Shown here one piece after another: positions 21,912 to 33,200 of a DNA stretch of 64,000 nt. The DNA is from Erythrocercus mccallii. Its lineage: Eukaryota; Chordata; Aves; Passeriformes; Dicruridae. Both the position numbers and the translations under genes were made by a program. The DNA lies in NCBI GenBank assembly GCA_013397435.1, contig VZRG01001049.1, positions 1-64,000 of the forward strand, given 5' to 3'. The notes beneath the pieces were generated by a model. The model had not been told where the DNA came from and did no database searches. It saw only the letters and a list, made by a program, of their open reading frames with translations. Each line of letters opens with the position of its first letter. Within the stretch, counting starts at the first letter, position 1.

Positions 21912-24231
21912 CTGCTAACAAAACAAACATCAGAATGGCATTACACCAATGAACACAACAGAATATTGATGATACTGAGTAAATATGTACTAGGTTGTGA
22001 GTGTTTGAGTACAGTTTTATTAATCAAAAGAACCTGAAAAGAATACCAAGACTGTTTTTTTCAAGATGTGAAAGGTTTGGCTGATGTATATTGCAGACTA
22101 CAACATAAAAACTTTTCCCAAAGTAGCGCACAAATCTCAAAATCCTACCATTTCTGTGTGTCATATCATTAGAAGGGAGGCATAAAGGATTAAACTCCGA
22201 ACATTTTCTTATAACCACAATAGCCTGGAGTATTCTGATGGAATGAAACTGTGGGATGCAAGTCACAGGTTTTATTATTATTCATAACAATAATAGTGGA
22301 TGCATTTGTATAAATGTTTCTGCTTTAAAAAGATGCCAAAACATCTTTCCCACTCTCTCAAAAGCCTTCACTACTTACTCAGCTGAACTCAAATATCTAT
22401 ATGTAAGTTCACCTATTTATCAGGCAACATATCCAAATAACAAAAAAATCCCAAACCAGATGCCATTTTCTTGACCCAAACTACTTATCTAAGTCCTTCT
22501 GCCTCCTTAAGGCAGTGATTTTGAGGGTCCTTCTAAATAGGAACTGCTAATTTGTTGCAAGAAGTTACATTTTTCCTAACTTTCACATACTGATGCAATA
22601 AACCAACATGACCCAGGCACAGAAAAACTGCAAAGCTGCTCTTTGCATTAAGATGCAAAATCATAAATGACTCTGGTTATAAATAAACTTGCTGCTGCTA
22701 CATTGCATCAATAGTTTTCTACAAAGCATAAATATAGGCATTAGGTACCTCTTTGCAGATTTGTTTAAAATACTTCCTTTTGTGCCCTTTGGCAAAATGT
22801 TCCTCTTATTATTTGGGTTCTGACAGTTATGTAACATAATAGACAGCATTTACAAATACAGAGAACAGCAACTGAATGGGGGTTTGCCAGGGAAGAGAAA
22901 ACAGTGAAGAGTACTTAAGGCAATGCTACCGATAATTGGAAAGAAAAGGAGATGAGAAGAGCAGGAGTTGAAGAAGGAAGGTACTATTGAGTGACTGAGG
23001 TATGCAAAAAAAAAAAAAAAAAAAAAAGAACACTGAACTGAAATGCAATTGCATGTGACAGAAAGAAATAGGACCTTACTGCCTGAAGCTGAAAATTAAA
23101 TAAGGTGGGTATAGAGGATAAGGGAGGTCTAAGCACTAATTTTAATGACTGTGTGCATCTCTCTCTGCCTGTCTGATTTCACTGAATTAAACATCAAAGC
23201 ATAATGCCCAGGGGAAAGAAACAAGAAAGCAAACAACAATAACAGTATATATTTATGAATACTGATAAAAGATACCCTTTTGCAGCAAAATGATTTGTTC
23301 TTCCTGCCAAAACCTGCAACAAGGTTCAAAGGGGAAAGTAAGGACAAAGGCAAAGAAAAGAGAAAAAGAAGGATGGAAACCATAATGGGTCTAAGCAAGT
23401 GAAGAACAATCTTAGGAAAAAAAAAAGTGACAAGGAATCCAGAATCTGTTCCTGCCCACAGGGCAGCAGGTATAGTTGAGCTCACTGGCCCAGTTTAGGG
23501 ATGAAAGATTAATGCACAGGTATGAACAAAACATTAGCGGTGTTTGTGGCATTAGCCCCATCTCTAGCTGCTTGAGTGAAGAAATTAGGTACAATTTTGA
23601 ATCTCTAAACCATGGGTTCCTTTCAATTATTCCCATTTGCCCAACATTCTTGGGTCTCTCTTCACAAGTGAGAATTAAAGTAAGTACCAGTGAAGCAAAG
23701 ATGATGATGAAAGAAGGAAGGGCAAGAATGTGTTCTAGGAGTAAAACACAAATTTCTACAATAACTATAATACTTCAGAACAGAAATTTTTACATGAAAG
23801 CATGTTTCAGTAAACTAGGATATCAGTTATTTGAGTTGTCAAGGTAATTACAGCGTTGAATTATCAATTAGCTTTTTAACTAAAATAAGGAAGCTGAATT
23901 TCTTGTGAAAGGTTTTGCATTGTTACAAACCAAGGAAATTTCAATTGCAAAGAAAGAGTTTTTCTTTACATAAAGCATAGCAAAAGAAAATATCTGTAAA
24001 TAGTGTGGATTACTCTGAAGAAATCTGAAAGTGAGTGAAAAGGAACAAATAACAATTGTTCTGTGTAAATTGATTTTTAAAGTTTCCCCTTCCTTTTCTA
24101 CAGAAACATCCCTAAAATTTTTAAGAATATAGGACTGCGTACCTGAGAATATATTACAGTAAGACTCAGGAGATGCTGCATCTGTAGAAAAATTATGTAT
24201 AACCTGGCAGAAAATGCCAGGTTCTCCTTAC
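21912..24231 (-). other. E2F3: E2F3 intron 5
   Basis: A 2.3-kb U2-type intron with donor GTAAGG at 24231 and acceptor TTAGCAG at 21912. It contains a long A-run on the plus strand near 23006-23027. No other gene is recognised. Confidence 0.9.
23006..23027 (+). repeat. Poly-A tract
   Basis: An uninterrupted run of about 22 adenines lies in E2F3 intron 5. No retroposed gene body is recognisable on its 5' side, so it is called a simple homopolymer repeat. Confidence 0.85.
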
Positions 24232-24346
24232 CTCCACTGGGTCAGGCACTTCAAGTCTTGTTTCTGGAGGAGCTTTCACAACTATAACAGTTTGGTCTTT
24301 AAGGCCACTAATTTTTCGGATATCTTGATACGTCACATAAGCTAAT
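24232..24346 (-). CDS. E2F3: E2F3 exon 5: marked-box region
   Basis: Residues 272-309 with the last base of codon 271. The sequence runs LAYVTYQDIRKISGLKDQTV, then IVVKAPPETRLEVPDPVE, the highly conserved marked box that folds with the coiled coil to form the E2F-DP dimer interface. The 5' end is unusual. The upstream intron ends in AC, and the exon starts ATTAGCTTATG, so that codon 271 is AG|A (Arg). The donor GAG|GTAAGG is ordinary. Alternative U2-type acceptors nearby (for example the TTAG at 24342) break the frame. Confidence 0.97.
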
Positions 24347-24756
24347 GTAATCACGGTTAAGGAATTTTCCATCCCAGGTTACCATACACTCAGACTATTT
24401 GAAGAGGTAGAAGTCTTTGAATTATTTTTCCATTTTCTCATGCAACATAGCTCTTAGCCCAAGGTTTTCTGTTCTCTACACTGTGATTGCCACGAAGCCC
24501 TGTGAAAACTTCCCTTTGATGTAACAGCTGGGGACACTACTCGGCGAACAAAAGGAGCTCTCTGTGCTGAGTGCTTCTCTCCTCTAAATGCAGGAAACTG
24601 CATAAGCTAAGGTTCAACAACATGAAATTACTCACAGACTCCATGAAGCAAAAATTTTTATGCACTTGCTATCAAAATGCAGAGAGCTGAAAATCACTGA
24701 AAAAGTGTATAGGAATTTACAGATGCATGCTATAGAAGTGCATACACAGTGCCATT

Positions 24757-25130
24757 GAATCACAGAATTCCTTTCGACTGAAAAGGACCTTAAAAGATCA
24801 TTTAGTTCCAACCCCTCTGCCATGGGCAGGAACACCTTTTACTAGACCAGGTTGCCCAGACCCCCATTGAACGTGGCCTGGAGCAATTCCAGGGATAGGG
24901 CATCCACAGCTTCTCTGGGCAATTTGCCCCATTGCCCCACCATCCTTGCAGTAAAGAACTTCTGTCTAATACTTCATCTAAATCCACCTTCCTTCAGTTT
25001 AAAGCCATTTCCCCTTTTTCTGTCACTACATGTCCCTATTAAAACTCCATCTCCAGCCCTCCCACAGGCCCCCTTTAGGTACTGGAAGGTGCTATAGGGT
25101 CTTCGTGGAGTCTTCTCCAGGCTGACAAAA
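24757..25130 (-). mobile_element. CR1 LINE fragment, minus orientation
   Basis: Plus-strand text runs through the standard CR1 3' region in reverse complement: GAATCACAGAATT, then GATCATTTAGTTCCAACCCC, then CCACAGCTTCTCTGGGCAA, then TCAGTTTAAAGCCATTTCCC, and finally GTCTTCTCCAGGCTGA. It is 5'-truncated and lies inside the U12-type intron of E2F3. Confidence 0.95.
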
Positions 25131-25164
25131 ATCCTAATTTCAATTTAAACTTGAGAGCCTTTGC

Positions 25165-25275
25165 AAACATAAATATATAATACATAGAACATATATAAAA
25201 TATACATAAATATATAAACATTTATTGAACATTCATATATTTATATATTCATTTATATAATATAAATTTATTTTT
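25165..25275. repeat. AT-rich low-complexity tract
   Basis: About 110 bases consist almost entirely of A and T, with repeated ATATA and TAAATATA words. It directly adjoins the CR1 insertion. Confidence 0.85.
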
Positions 25276-26804
25276 AAAGCCTGTTTAAGCAGCTACTTTA
25301 AACCTCTAGAGTGTAGAATGTCCATTTCTGCATAAGCACAGAAAAAATATGAATATTTTGCTGTTCAACATGTATTTGTCAAAATGCCAGTGTTTTGGGG
25401 ATTACTACAGTGGTGAAGCCTCACTTACTGATCCATGTAACTGAGGTGTCAAAGTTCTTTTGGCTGTGAAAAGAACTGTGAAATAGCCATGATCACATGC
25501 ATACAGTTCCAGCTCTTTAGTTTTGTCATCTGTGAGGTACCTGGCATAAGGTTTATGCCAGAGAAATAAAAAGTCTGACCTATTACACTTCTTGGTGGTG
25601 TGATTGTGTGCTGTTACTGAGCAGTACAGCAAGACAGACTGCCCAAGCTCCAATACATCTTGCATCTATCTTGGATCATGCAAGTCAAGAGGCAAAGTGA
25701 CAGGTCATCATCTTTCACCCAAATGGCTTTTATCAAGGCTTTACCACTTGTTAAGTAAGGTTTGCAAAGGCAGAGCTTGTTCCCACAGGACTCAGTGCTA
25801 CAGATATTGAGAATTGTCATGTTCAGTTTTGTCTTGCTTATGTCTCTTCACAGATTATGCTCTTAGCTGAAGGCAGTGCTGATCCTACTGATCCATCCCA
25901 CTCGGTGATCTTTGGTTACAACAAAATGCCTATGAAAGCCAGTCAAAAGAAAATGTGCACATAGCTCAAGTACTTTTTACAGGTATTCCCATATTTCCTG
26001 TCCTTCAGAACAGAGAATGAATCCACTTTATTAGATGGTATTTAAACACTACTTATTACATATAATAATGAGTTTTCACAGCAGCATTTAATAAAATGCT
26101 TTCTTGTGTTGCTAATAGGTGGGAAATCTGAGGAAAATTACTACTGCTTAATTACGAAGGGCATTAACAGCCAAAGTAAGTCATATGAACCTTATGCAAT
26201 TCAGTATTGCTATTACATTAAATAATTCAGCCTAAGGTATTTTGAGAGCTCATAAAGGTTTTATCTATATTTTATTATAGATTCTGTAACCAGAGGAATC
26301 TGAAACTTCGTTGCAAGTTTCAGATTAAACAAATCCCAACTTTATTTTCCTCTCTGTGCCTGTAATTTATATACATATCAGTTTAAAGTGAAAAAAATGG
26401 AAAAAATCACTAAACAAGTCTGTTACCTTATCAGACTTTCTCTTCATGCCTTTACAATTTCTGAACACATAAAATTGTGGTTTGGTCTAGGCTTGAAAAA
26501 AACACAGGGCTATTGAGTATCATCACTCATTAATCAGTAAAGGTTCTTGATTCTACTCTACGTGAACACAAATGTTAACAGTCTCCTTCATGTATCACCT
26601 TTTCTGTTTTTTCTTTTTACATTCCAGAAGCATTACAGGTCCAAGCTGCTTAAGTAGCTTTTATATCAAACTACATTAAAACCTTTTCAACTTCTTCAAG
26701 CTCTTGATGCTTTCTTTCTATGACATCACACAGAGGAAGACTCCTAGTATTACAGGGCACAGCAAGGAGGCTGAGCACCTTTGAGGTTTTGGCAAAAAGG
26801 ATAT

Positions 26805-26963
26805 CTCTGATTCTCTGTGTCCTCCGTTAGCAGCTTGAGGTCCAGGGTGCAGCTTTGGATTAGTTCATCCAGTTTCTTCTCTTCCTGAGTCAGTTCCGTC
26901 ACCTCCTTGGTGAGGCCCTGGCGCTGCGCCAGCATCCCACCGTCCTCTGACAGACTGCAGCCC
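26805..26963 (-). CDS. E2F3: E2F3 exon 4: dimerisation coiled coil
   Basis: Residues 219-270 with the last base of Met218 and the first two of Arg271. It begins GCSLSEDGGMLAQRQGLTKE and continues VTELTQEEKKLDELIQSC, then TLDLKLLTEDTENQ. This is the leucine-zipper-like coiled coil through which E2F3 pairs with DP1/DP2. The acceptor is CTATGTCTGCAG. The 3' boundary is the U12-type site CAGAG|ATATCC and not a GT donor, so an annotation pipeline that assumes GT-AG would extend or truncate this exon wrongly. Confidence 0.97.
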
Positions 26964-27510
26964 CTGCAGACATAGAGAAGGAAGACACCCGGGCAGCTTC
27001 TGTAAAATTCAACCCTACACCATGGTAAAGGGGAGAGACAGGAATTTACACTGCAGATCAAGTTCTTAGTCCTTTCTCCCTAAACCCACCCCTAGGGAGT
27101 TAATGTAAACTACGCTTTCCAGAAAAAGCATCTTTTCATCACAACACATTTTGGAACTGCCACCGAGATGTAAGAGTTGAATATTTCTAACTGCTTCCAA
27201 AATCTTGTTTCTAACCACAGCTTTAAAAAACCCAAGGAAGGCAGTAGGGACACATACCTAAAACTTACTCCACATGCAGAAGTAAATTAATTAATCCAGT
27301 TTTCAAACAAAATGTTGGTTTCTAATTTCCCTGACAAATGCTTTTTATAAACTTTTCTTAAAAGAAAAATAGGACTTTATCCTATTGGAAGGCATTTGGG
27401 ATGATTGCTTGGAGCAAAGTGTTAGAATGAAAGGTAGGAGAAGAAAAACACTGCTGCCCTGTGATAGTGAAATCAGCCAGCAGGGATGGAAGAGGATAAT
27501 GAATACTTAC
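26964..27510 (-). other. E2F3: E2F3 intron 3
   Basis: A 547-base U2-type intron, donor GTAAGT at 27510 and acceptor CTGCAG at 26964. Nothing else is recognised. Confidence 0.92.
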
Positions 27511-27730
27511 ATCCACTGAATGTTGTTTTTGGATTTTTTCTTAATGAGATGGATGCCTTCCAGTACATTGGTGATATCGTAAATCCTCCTTTTTTGCACC
27601 TTGAGGACCTCTGCTGCTCTGTTCAAATCTAGGACCCCATCTGGAGATTGGCTCAGCAACTGAATGAACTTCTTTGTAAGAAGGCCAAGGGATGTATCAT
27701 ACCGAGTCTTTTCTGAAGGAGATTTTGGAG
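27511..27730 (-). CDS. E2F3: E2F3 exon 3: winged-helix DNA-binding domain
   Basis: Residues 146-217 with parts of 145 and 218. After PKSPSEKTRYDTSLGLLTKK come FIQLLSQSPDGVLDLNRAAE and VLKVQKRRIYDITNVLEGIH, ending KKKSKNNIQW. The RRIYDITNVLEGI recognition-helix motif at residues 192-204 is the E2F/DP signature that contacts the TTTSSCGC element. Acceptor TTCCTTCCAAG and donor GGAT|GTAAGT are both strong. The domain appears intact, with no missing contact residue in the signature, and is almost identical to human E2F3. Confidence 0.98.
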
Positions 27731-30119
27731 CTTGGAAGGAAAAGGAAAAAGAAAATTAAATCAGTTTTTTTTCTCATTTTGGTCCTGAAAGCAGCAACCA
27801 AAAATGAAATTATATATATTAAAGTTACTTCTTTCATTTTTACTGAAGAAATCCCTCATACCTCTGCATTAAGACACAACTTACTACTACATATTTGTAT
27901 TTCAAGATGTACTTTTCCAAAACTCACAGGTACATGAGCAAATATATACGTTTTTTAAAATGCAAATATTTCCAGTAGTCTGACAGATACATATAGCAAT
28001 ATTCTGCTTAGGCTTTTACTATGTGAACTCATAATAGTATTTTTAGTATCTATTTATCCTGGCAGCAAACCCAAAAAATCCCCTGTGATTCTCCTTCATC
28101 AGACTGATAGCCAGCTTTCATCAGGGTTTGATTTCCCCCTCATGTGAGGTAAGTGTTTCATATGCAATTCAGCAGGTCTTAGGTGTACTTCAGTGGGTGA
28201 ACACAATGACAGATTCCATGAGTGCCAGACTCCACAGCTTGAGAAAACTCAAGTGAATTAGAGGAGATTGATCTAAAGTACAATTTATAATCATCATTGC
28301 TCTATAACCAAGCAATGCTCAAACCAGGGGAGAGTATCTTCTAAATTAGAAGTCAGCAAATTCATGGTTTCCATGCACGAATGCAGCATCTATATACTTA
28401 ACAGATGGGCTTTTAAGAGTTTAAATACTTGGATCAGAATGACTTCTAATTCTAAACGTTCAAGGCCTTTCTGTCAAGGGAAATGAGCCAGCCATTATTA
28501 CTAGTCTGCTGGGCTGGTACATCTCAAACCCTTCATTTGCTTCCAGTATTATGCAGGATGGCACTTGGGCTGATTTGGTGTTCCTTTCCATGTTTACAAG
28601 GGTCAGGTCATACATTAAACTGCAGAAAGTCAGTCAAAGCTGAAAATCCCACCTACAGGTGAACCTTTAGATTATTTTGAAGAATACAATGGCTTTTCCA
28701 TAGATCTCTTTGCAAAGAGAACCAGCAAGCTGTATCTTTGGGTAGATTCAGGGCTTGTCTGCTCTGGGAAATGGAAGGATTTTCATAGAAAGGCTTGGGT
28801 TGGAAGTGGAACTTAGAGATCATCTAGTTCCACCCTCTGTGCCACGGGCAGGGACACCTCCCACTAGATCAGACTGCTCAGAGCCCCATCCAACCTGGTT
28901 TTGAAACACTTCCCAGGGAGGAGGCATCCACAGCTTCTCTGGGCAACCTGTGCCAGTGCCTCAGCACCCTGTGAGGGAAGAAGTTTCTCCCAACATCTCA
29001 TCCAAATCTCATTCACATCACTAACATGACCTTGTGGATTTAGAGCAAGAGTGGTTTGTTTGTCTGGGTTTTGTTTGGGCTTTAGAAAAGAGTAAGAGGA
29101 TCAGAGTGATAATGGTAAGAAGTGACTGGGCTCCCACCTAAAATGGCTTGTGCTCCACATCACACACCAAATTCTTTGTACCAGCTTATCAATGCTGCAA
29201 CAGCATCCTGTGCACCAAACAGTACTGAATTTCTACAGAATCCACTTCAGTTTAAAGCAGGCTTCATTTAGCTTAATGAAGTTTAGTTCAATTAAATCAA
29301 CTGTGGTTGTTTAACTACTATGCTTTAAGTTTGTATATTCAACTAATTTCAGTTTTCCTATCTGTCTCAATAGAAACCAGCAGACTGGTGAGGAAGGACC
29401 TCTTGGCATCTCTTGCTCTGACATCACTACCACTGCTGCCCCAGTCCTCTCCTTGCCCCATCTGGCTCCCTCTGCCAGCCTAAATCTCCTGCTGAAACCT
29501 CCCAAACAAGACAGCAAGGCTACATCCCCCAGCTTCTGCTGCATGAAGTCCACTGCCCAAGGCAATGCAGATGGGCAAAAATTAGTTCTTAGAGCAACTA
29601 GGCAGTGGCACTATCCGGAGTAACACTGCAGGGACTGAGGGCAGCTCGGATGCCACGAAGAGCATTTATGGTGCAGCACTACTGAGGAACAGCTAGAACT
29701 CTTTGCAAGTCCCTGCCCAGGGAAAGACTCCTGGCAGTCAGCTGCTGTAACTCCAGCAGTGAAGGAGGAGGTTGGCCTCATGAACCTTGCCTAGTAACTG
29801 TGGATTTGATCCCGCGATGCCACCTTCACTCCTCAGCATGCACCTCTCTAAGCATCCCAGCATCATGTCCTTGGCTGAAGGGGATGCCCTGGGCAGAGAG
29901 AATGAAGGCTGCCCAGGAGGCAGAGGGACACACCTGGCAGCCAGGAGCCTCTGCAGCCTCTTAGCAGCTCTGCAGCAATCCCTGCATGCTGCAAACCTGC
30001 TGTCCATTGCTTGGCTGAGGGGTTGAGTTTGTTGCATACACATCTAGGTGACAACAGCAATAAACACACTCTATGCTGGGTAATGCATACTGATGACAGC
30101 ATATTACAAGTTCCCTTAC
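27731..30119 (-). other. E2F3: E2F3 intron 2
   Basis: A 2.4-kb U2-type intron, donor GTAAGG at 30119. It contains one CR1 copy (28781-29012) and no recognised gene. Confidence 0.9.
28781..29012 (-). mobile_element. CR1 LINE fragment, minus orientation
   Basis: Diverged CR1 3' region in reverse complement: TTTCATAGAAAGGCTTGGGT, then GATCATCTAGTTCCACCCTC, then CCACAGCTTCTCTGGGCAAC. It is 5'-truncated and lies within E2F3 intron 2. Confidence 0.93.
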
Positions 30120-30231
30120 TTTTTGGACTATCTGGACTTCTTGTTGCAGCTCTTCCTTTCCCCTTTGGAGTCTTTAGTCCTTCTGCAAGGTACTGGTGGC
30201 CACTTTCTCCTAGCTCCAGCCTTCGTTTTGC
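30120..30231 (-). CDS. E2F3: E2F3 exon 2: cyclin A-binding motif, shared by E2F3a and E2F3b
   Basis: Residues 108-144 plus one base of codon 145 (numbering for E2F3a). It opens AKRRLELGESGHQYLAEGLK and continues TPKGKGRAATRSPDSPK. The KRRLEL motif is the cyclin A/CDK2 docking site of E2F1-3, which allows S-phase phosphorylation of the DP partner and release from DNA. The acceptor is TTTTTTTTAATAG and the donor AAAA|GTAAGG (the last exonic A at 30120). The exon starts in phase 0, so it can follow either exon 1a (ending PP) or exon 1b (MPLQQ). Confidence 0.97.
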
Positions 30232-33200
30232 CTATTAAAAAAAAGATTTTTTTTTAATTGATGGATTTCTAAGAAGTATATTTCACTTTATCAAACACAG
30301 TGTTGGGACTATAAGAAAGGCAGAGAGTGGTGAACTTTTCACAACAAGGTATTAGTACAGGTTCACAGCCCATATGCATCACAATGGAATCCAAATATTT
30401 ACTGGAATCCTAAGGCAGACTTAAATATGTCACTCAAAGGCTAGGCTGATGATGAAAATTCAGCATTATTTTTAGATTTGAAAGCTGAGTGACAATTGCA
30501 TGGTGTATTTCAGTCTAGTGTGGACCTTCTTGAATAGGTATGAAAGATTTCGGCCCTTACTTGAGCTGAGAACATTTCATTTGAGAAAAACAAAGCCTCC
30601 CAAGCACCCACGTGTATGAACCCACAAAGCTACATTTCCTTTGAGAAACTGTTTATATCCATCTAAGTCTGTGCAAAAGTAGTGCTAGTGCAAGTTATAT
30701 TCTTCCCTTTGCTGTCTGAGAGGATGGCTTTAAAGGGGACCAAAAATTTCCACTAATGTGAATTTCCTATCAGTGAAATACATGACACAACACCAAGAGC
30801 AGCACTGGACAAGTCTACTCCTCTGCCTCCCAAAAACTTGTCCTCATTGAAAGCACAAGCACTACATTTACTTCACATAAACTAGCACACGTGCTGCCTA
30901 AATAAAGTAAGGTAGAGCAAAAGTAGTATTTGGTGATGCCTGAAAATCAGTTAAATGTTGCTTTAAGCTCAAAGGAAACCTGTGTACATCTTGAATAACA
31001 AAAATAGTGAATGAAAGTGTTAAACTTTGCAACACACAGACAAAATGCAATGAAAACCACCACTAATATGAATTCTGTGCCTAGACGGAAACACAATATA
31101 CTATCTTTGGAAACAATTCTATACCCTTCCCTGCCACTCAAGTTACTGAAATTAAATCTGGGGATACTTGTTATCCTAACAATAGAAAGCACATTACCTG
31201 TAAGACACAGAAAAAAGAAGTTTTATGTCTAATCAAGTTTAGACAAATAACTGTTTCTGAAGAATGTTGTTTATTCAGTTAGACATAGTAATTCAGAGTA
31301 CATTATTTGCTTAAGATTCACCCCACAGGGCTGAATAATGTCTTGCTCCTCAGTGAACCAAGACAAAACAATACATTCTGCTATAGAGTTGTAGACAGGT
31401 ATTTCTGGAGTGTGGATTTGTCTTATGCACTTTACTTTGGGTCTGTGACCAACAAAAGGCTCTAAACAAATTAATTTATATCCATTTATTTATGGATAGG
31501 TAACTAACATCTTTCTGTTGGACTCTGCTTGCAAACTTCAACCTTATTAAAAGGCAAGTTAAAACACATGAAACTCAATACAAGCCCATGGTGTAACACT
31601 ACGTGCAGAGCATTCAAGCCACTCTTCTCCACATTTTGTCTGAAGGGGCATAAAATTCACTGGCAACAGGGCAAAACTGAATTGCATCCTTCTAACCAAC
31701 ACAGGCACCACACTCTTAGCAGACCACTAGTGGCAGCTTCTAGTAGCATCAAACACCTCTGTTCTGTTCAGCGCTGTAATCCAAGGACACAGATTTCTAA
31801 AAGGTCAAGTGTTAACAAAAGCATCCAGCTAATGTGTTTAGCCAATGTAATTGGATTAAATTAAGATTACAGCCATTCCACAGGGAGAAATACATTTCAC
31901 ACTTTTTTATGTAAGCGTTTTTCCACCCTGAGAACTGTAAGAGCAAAGGAAGGAGGGGGTGAAAAGGGAACAATTCAGGGTGTGGGAAGAGTAGGTCAAA
32001 GGGATACAATTAAAGATAAAAGGGAATCTCAAAACCAGGTGTGAGAAGGAGGGGCAATGCTTAGGACGTAAAATCCAGGGATTTGCAGTTTTCTCCATCA
32101 GAAGAGAAACTTAGGTTTGGATTATACATCAAAACTTTTTGTCTCAACTTGTTTGCAAGACACAAACAGTATTTTGCCTCCGCTTTTGTGGTTAGACACT
32201 TATATAAAAGTTTTTTGTGTGAACATGAAATAATCAGAGAGAACACAGACAGCATCCTTTGGCTGCACAGAGCAGCAAAAAGCTTGCCTGCATGAGCTGG
32301 GGCTGGTACAAAAACCACACTCTTGTCTGGCTACCAGCACGGTGCACCTACAGACAGTGTAGGGCTAGTGAAAAAAATACCACATGACAGAGAGAGCTCC
32401 ACAAGATAGCTGGGTTTTAGGCACAAAGCATACAAGAAACCTGAGAGGTATGTAGAGCAAAATATTTTAGTGGAATTTAAAAGATCCTGATTACTGACAG
32501 GCAATTTTAGGCAACCCTGAGGAATGTTTAATTTCAGGCCAGATGTTACATGTCACTCAGCAAGTGCTCACTTCCCCTTCCTGTTTTACAAACTTTGTAA
32601 CTGATAAGATGTAGGACTGAAGTGGTGTATTCTCTCAATTTCTTCTTTCATGAATTACAGGCTGAAGATTTCCTAGTGCTGTTTTGTTTGCACTAGAGAT
32701 CCTTGGTGACTCACAGTTTCTCTCCCATCTCCAAAATTATTCATAGTGCCTTCCGATATCTGGCTTCTCATCAGAATCTCAAGATCTGTGATCAGCACAA
32801 TCAGTAAGCCTTTTAAAAACACCTTGATTTGTCACTTATTTTTGCTGCAGCACTGTATTCATTATTTGCACTATTTATACAAATTAGTATTATTTGTCCC
32901 TGTTGCATTACTTGATCAATCACAGCATGCACAACCATCTGACACAGTATGAGAGACCTGCTAAGAAGTAACAAGCCAAGGGACACCAGCATAAAGCAAC
33001 TCAAATGACAGGGACAGATAAGAAGCAAAGGGACAAAAAATTTCTCAGTGACAAGAAATCTGAGTGCAAGAAATGGGAACCCAGATTCTTTAAGGGGACA
33101 ATGAAAGAAGCACAAAATACACAGAACTGTGAGACAGGTAAGCCACAAACTGATACATTCCAGCAAGAGACACAAAAGTAACAGGAAAGCATCCCATTAC

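Larger units (their letters stand above)
24347..26804 (-). other. E2F3: E2F3 intron 4, U12-type AT-AC intron
   Basis: The intron begins ATATCCTTTTTG (26804 downward), an exact minor-spliceosome 5' site. It ends with the branch-site consensus TTCCTTAAC (24364-24356) followed about ten bases later by the terminal GATTAC. Cutting at AT and AC rejoins AATCAGAG with ATTAGCTTATG, giving N-Q-R-L-A-Y-V as in human E2F3. No GT-AG pair in the vicinity does so. From memory, E2F family genes are among those known to hold U12 introns. The 2.46-kb intron contains an old CR1 copy and an AT-rich low-complexity tract. Confidence 0.95.

Noticed and set aside
23006..23027. Processed pseudogene or SINE suggested by a 22-base A-run
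   Set aside because: No gene-like body, target-site duplication or SINE head is visible on the 5' side.
24341..24346. Ordinary U2 acceptor TTAG|CTTATG for E2F3 exon 5
   Set aside because: It would shift the reading frame relative to exon 4, and exon 4 has no GT donor at the matching position. The U12 AT-AC sites fit exactly.
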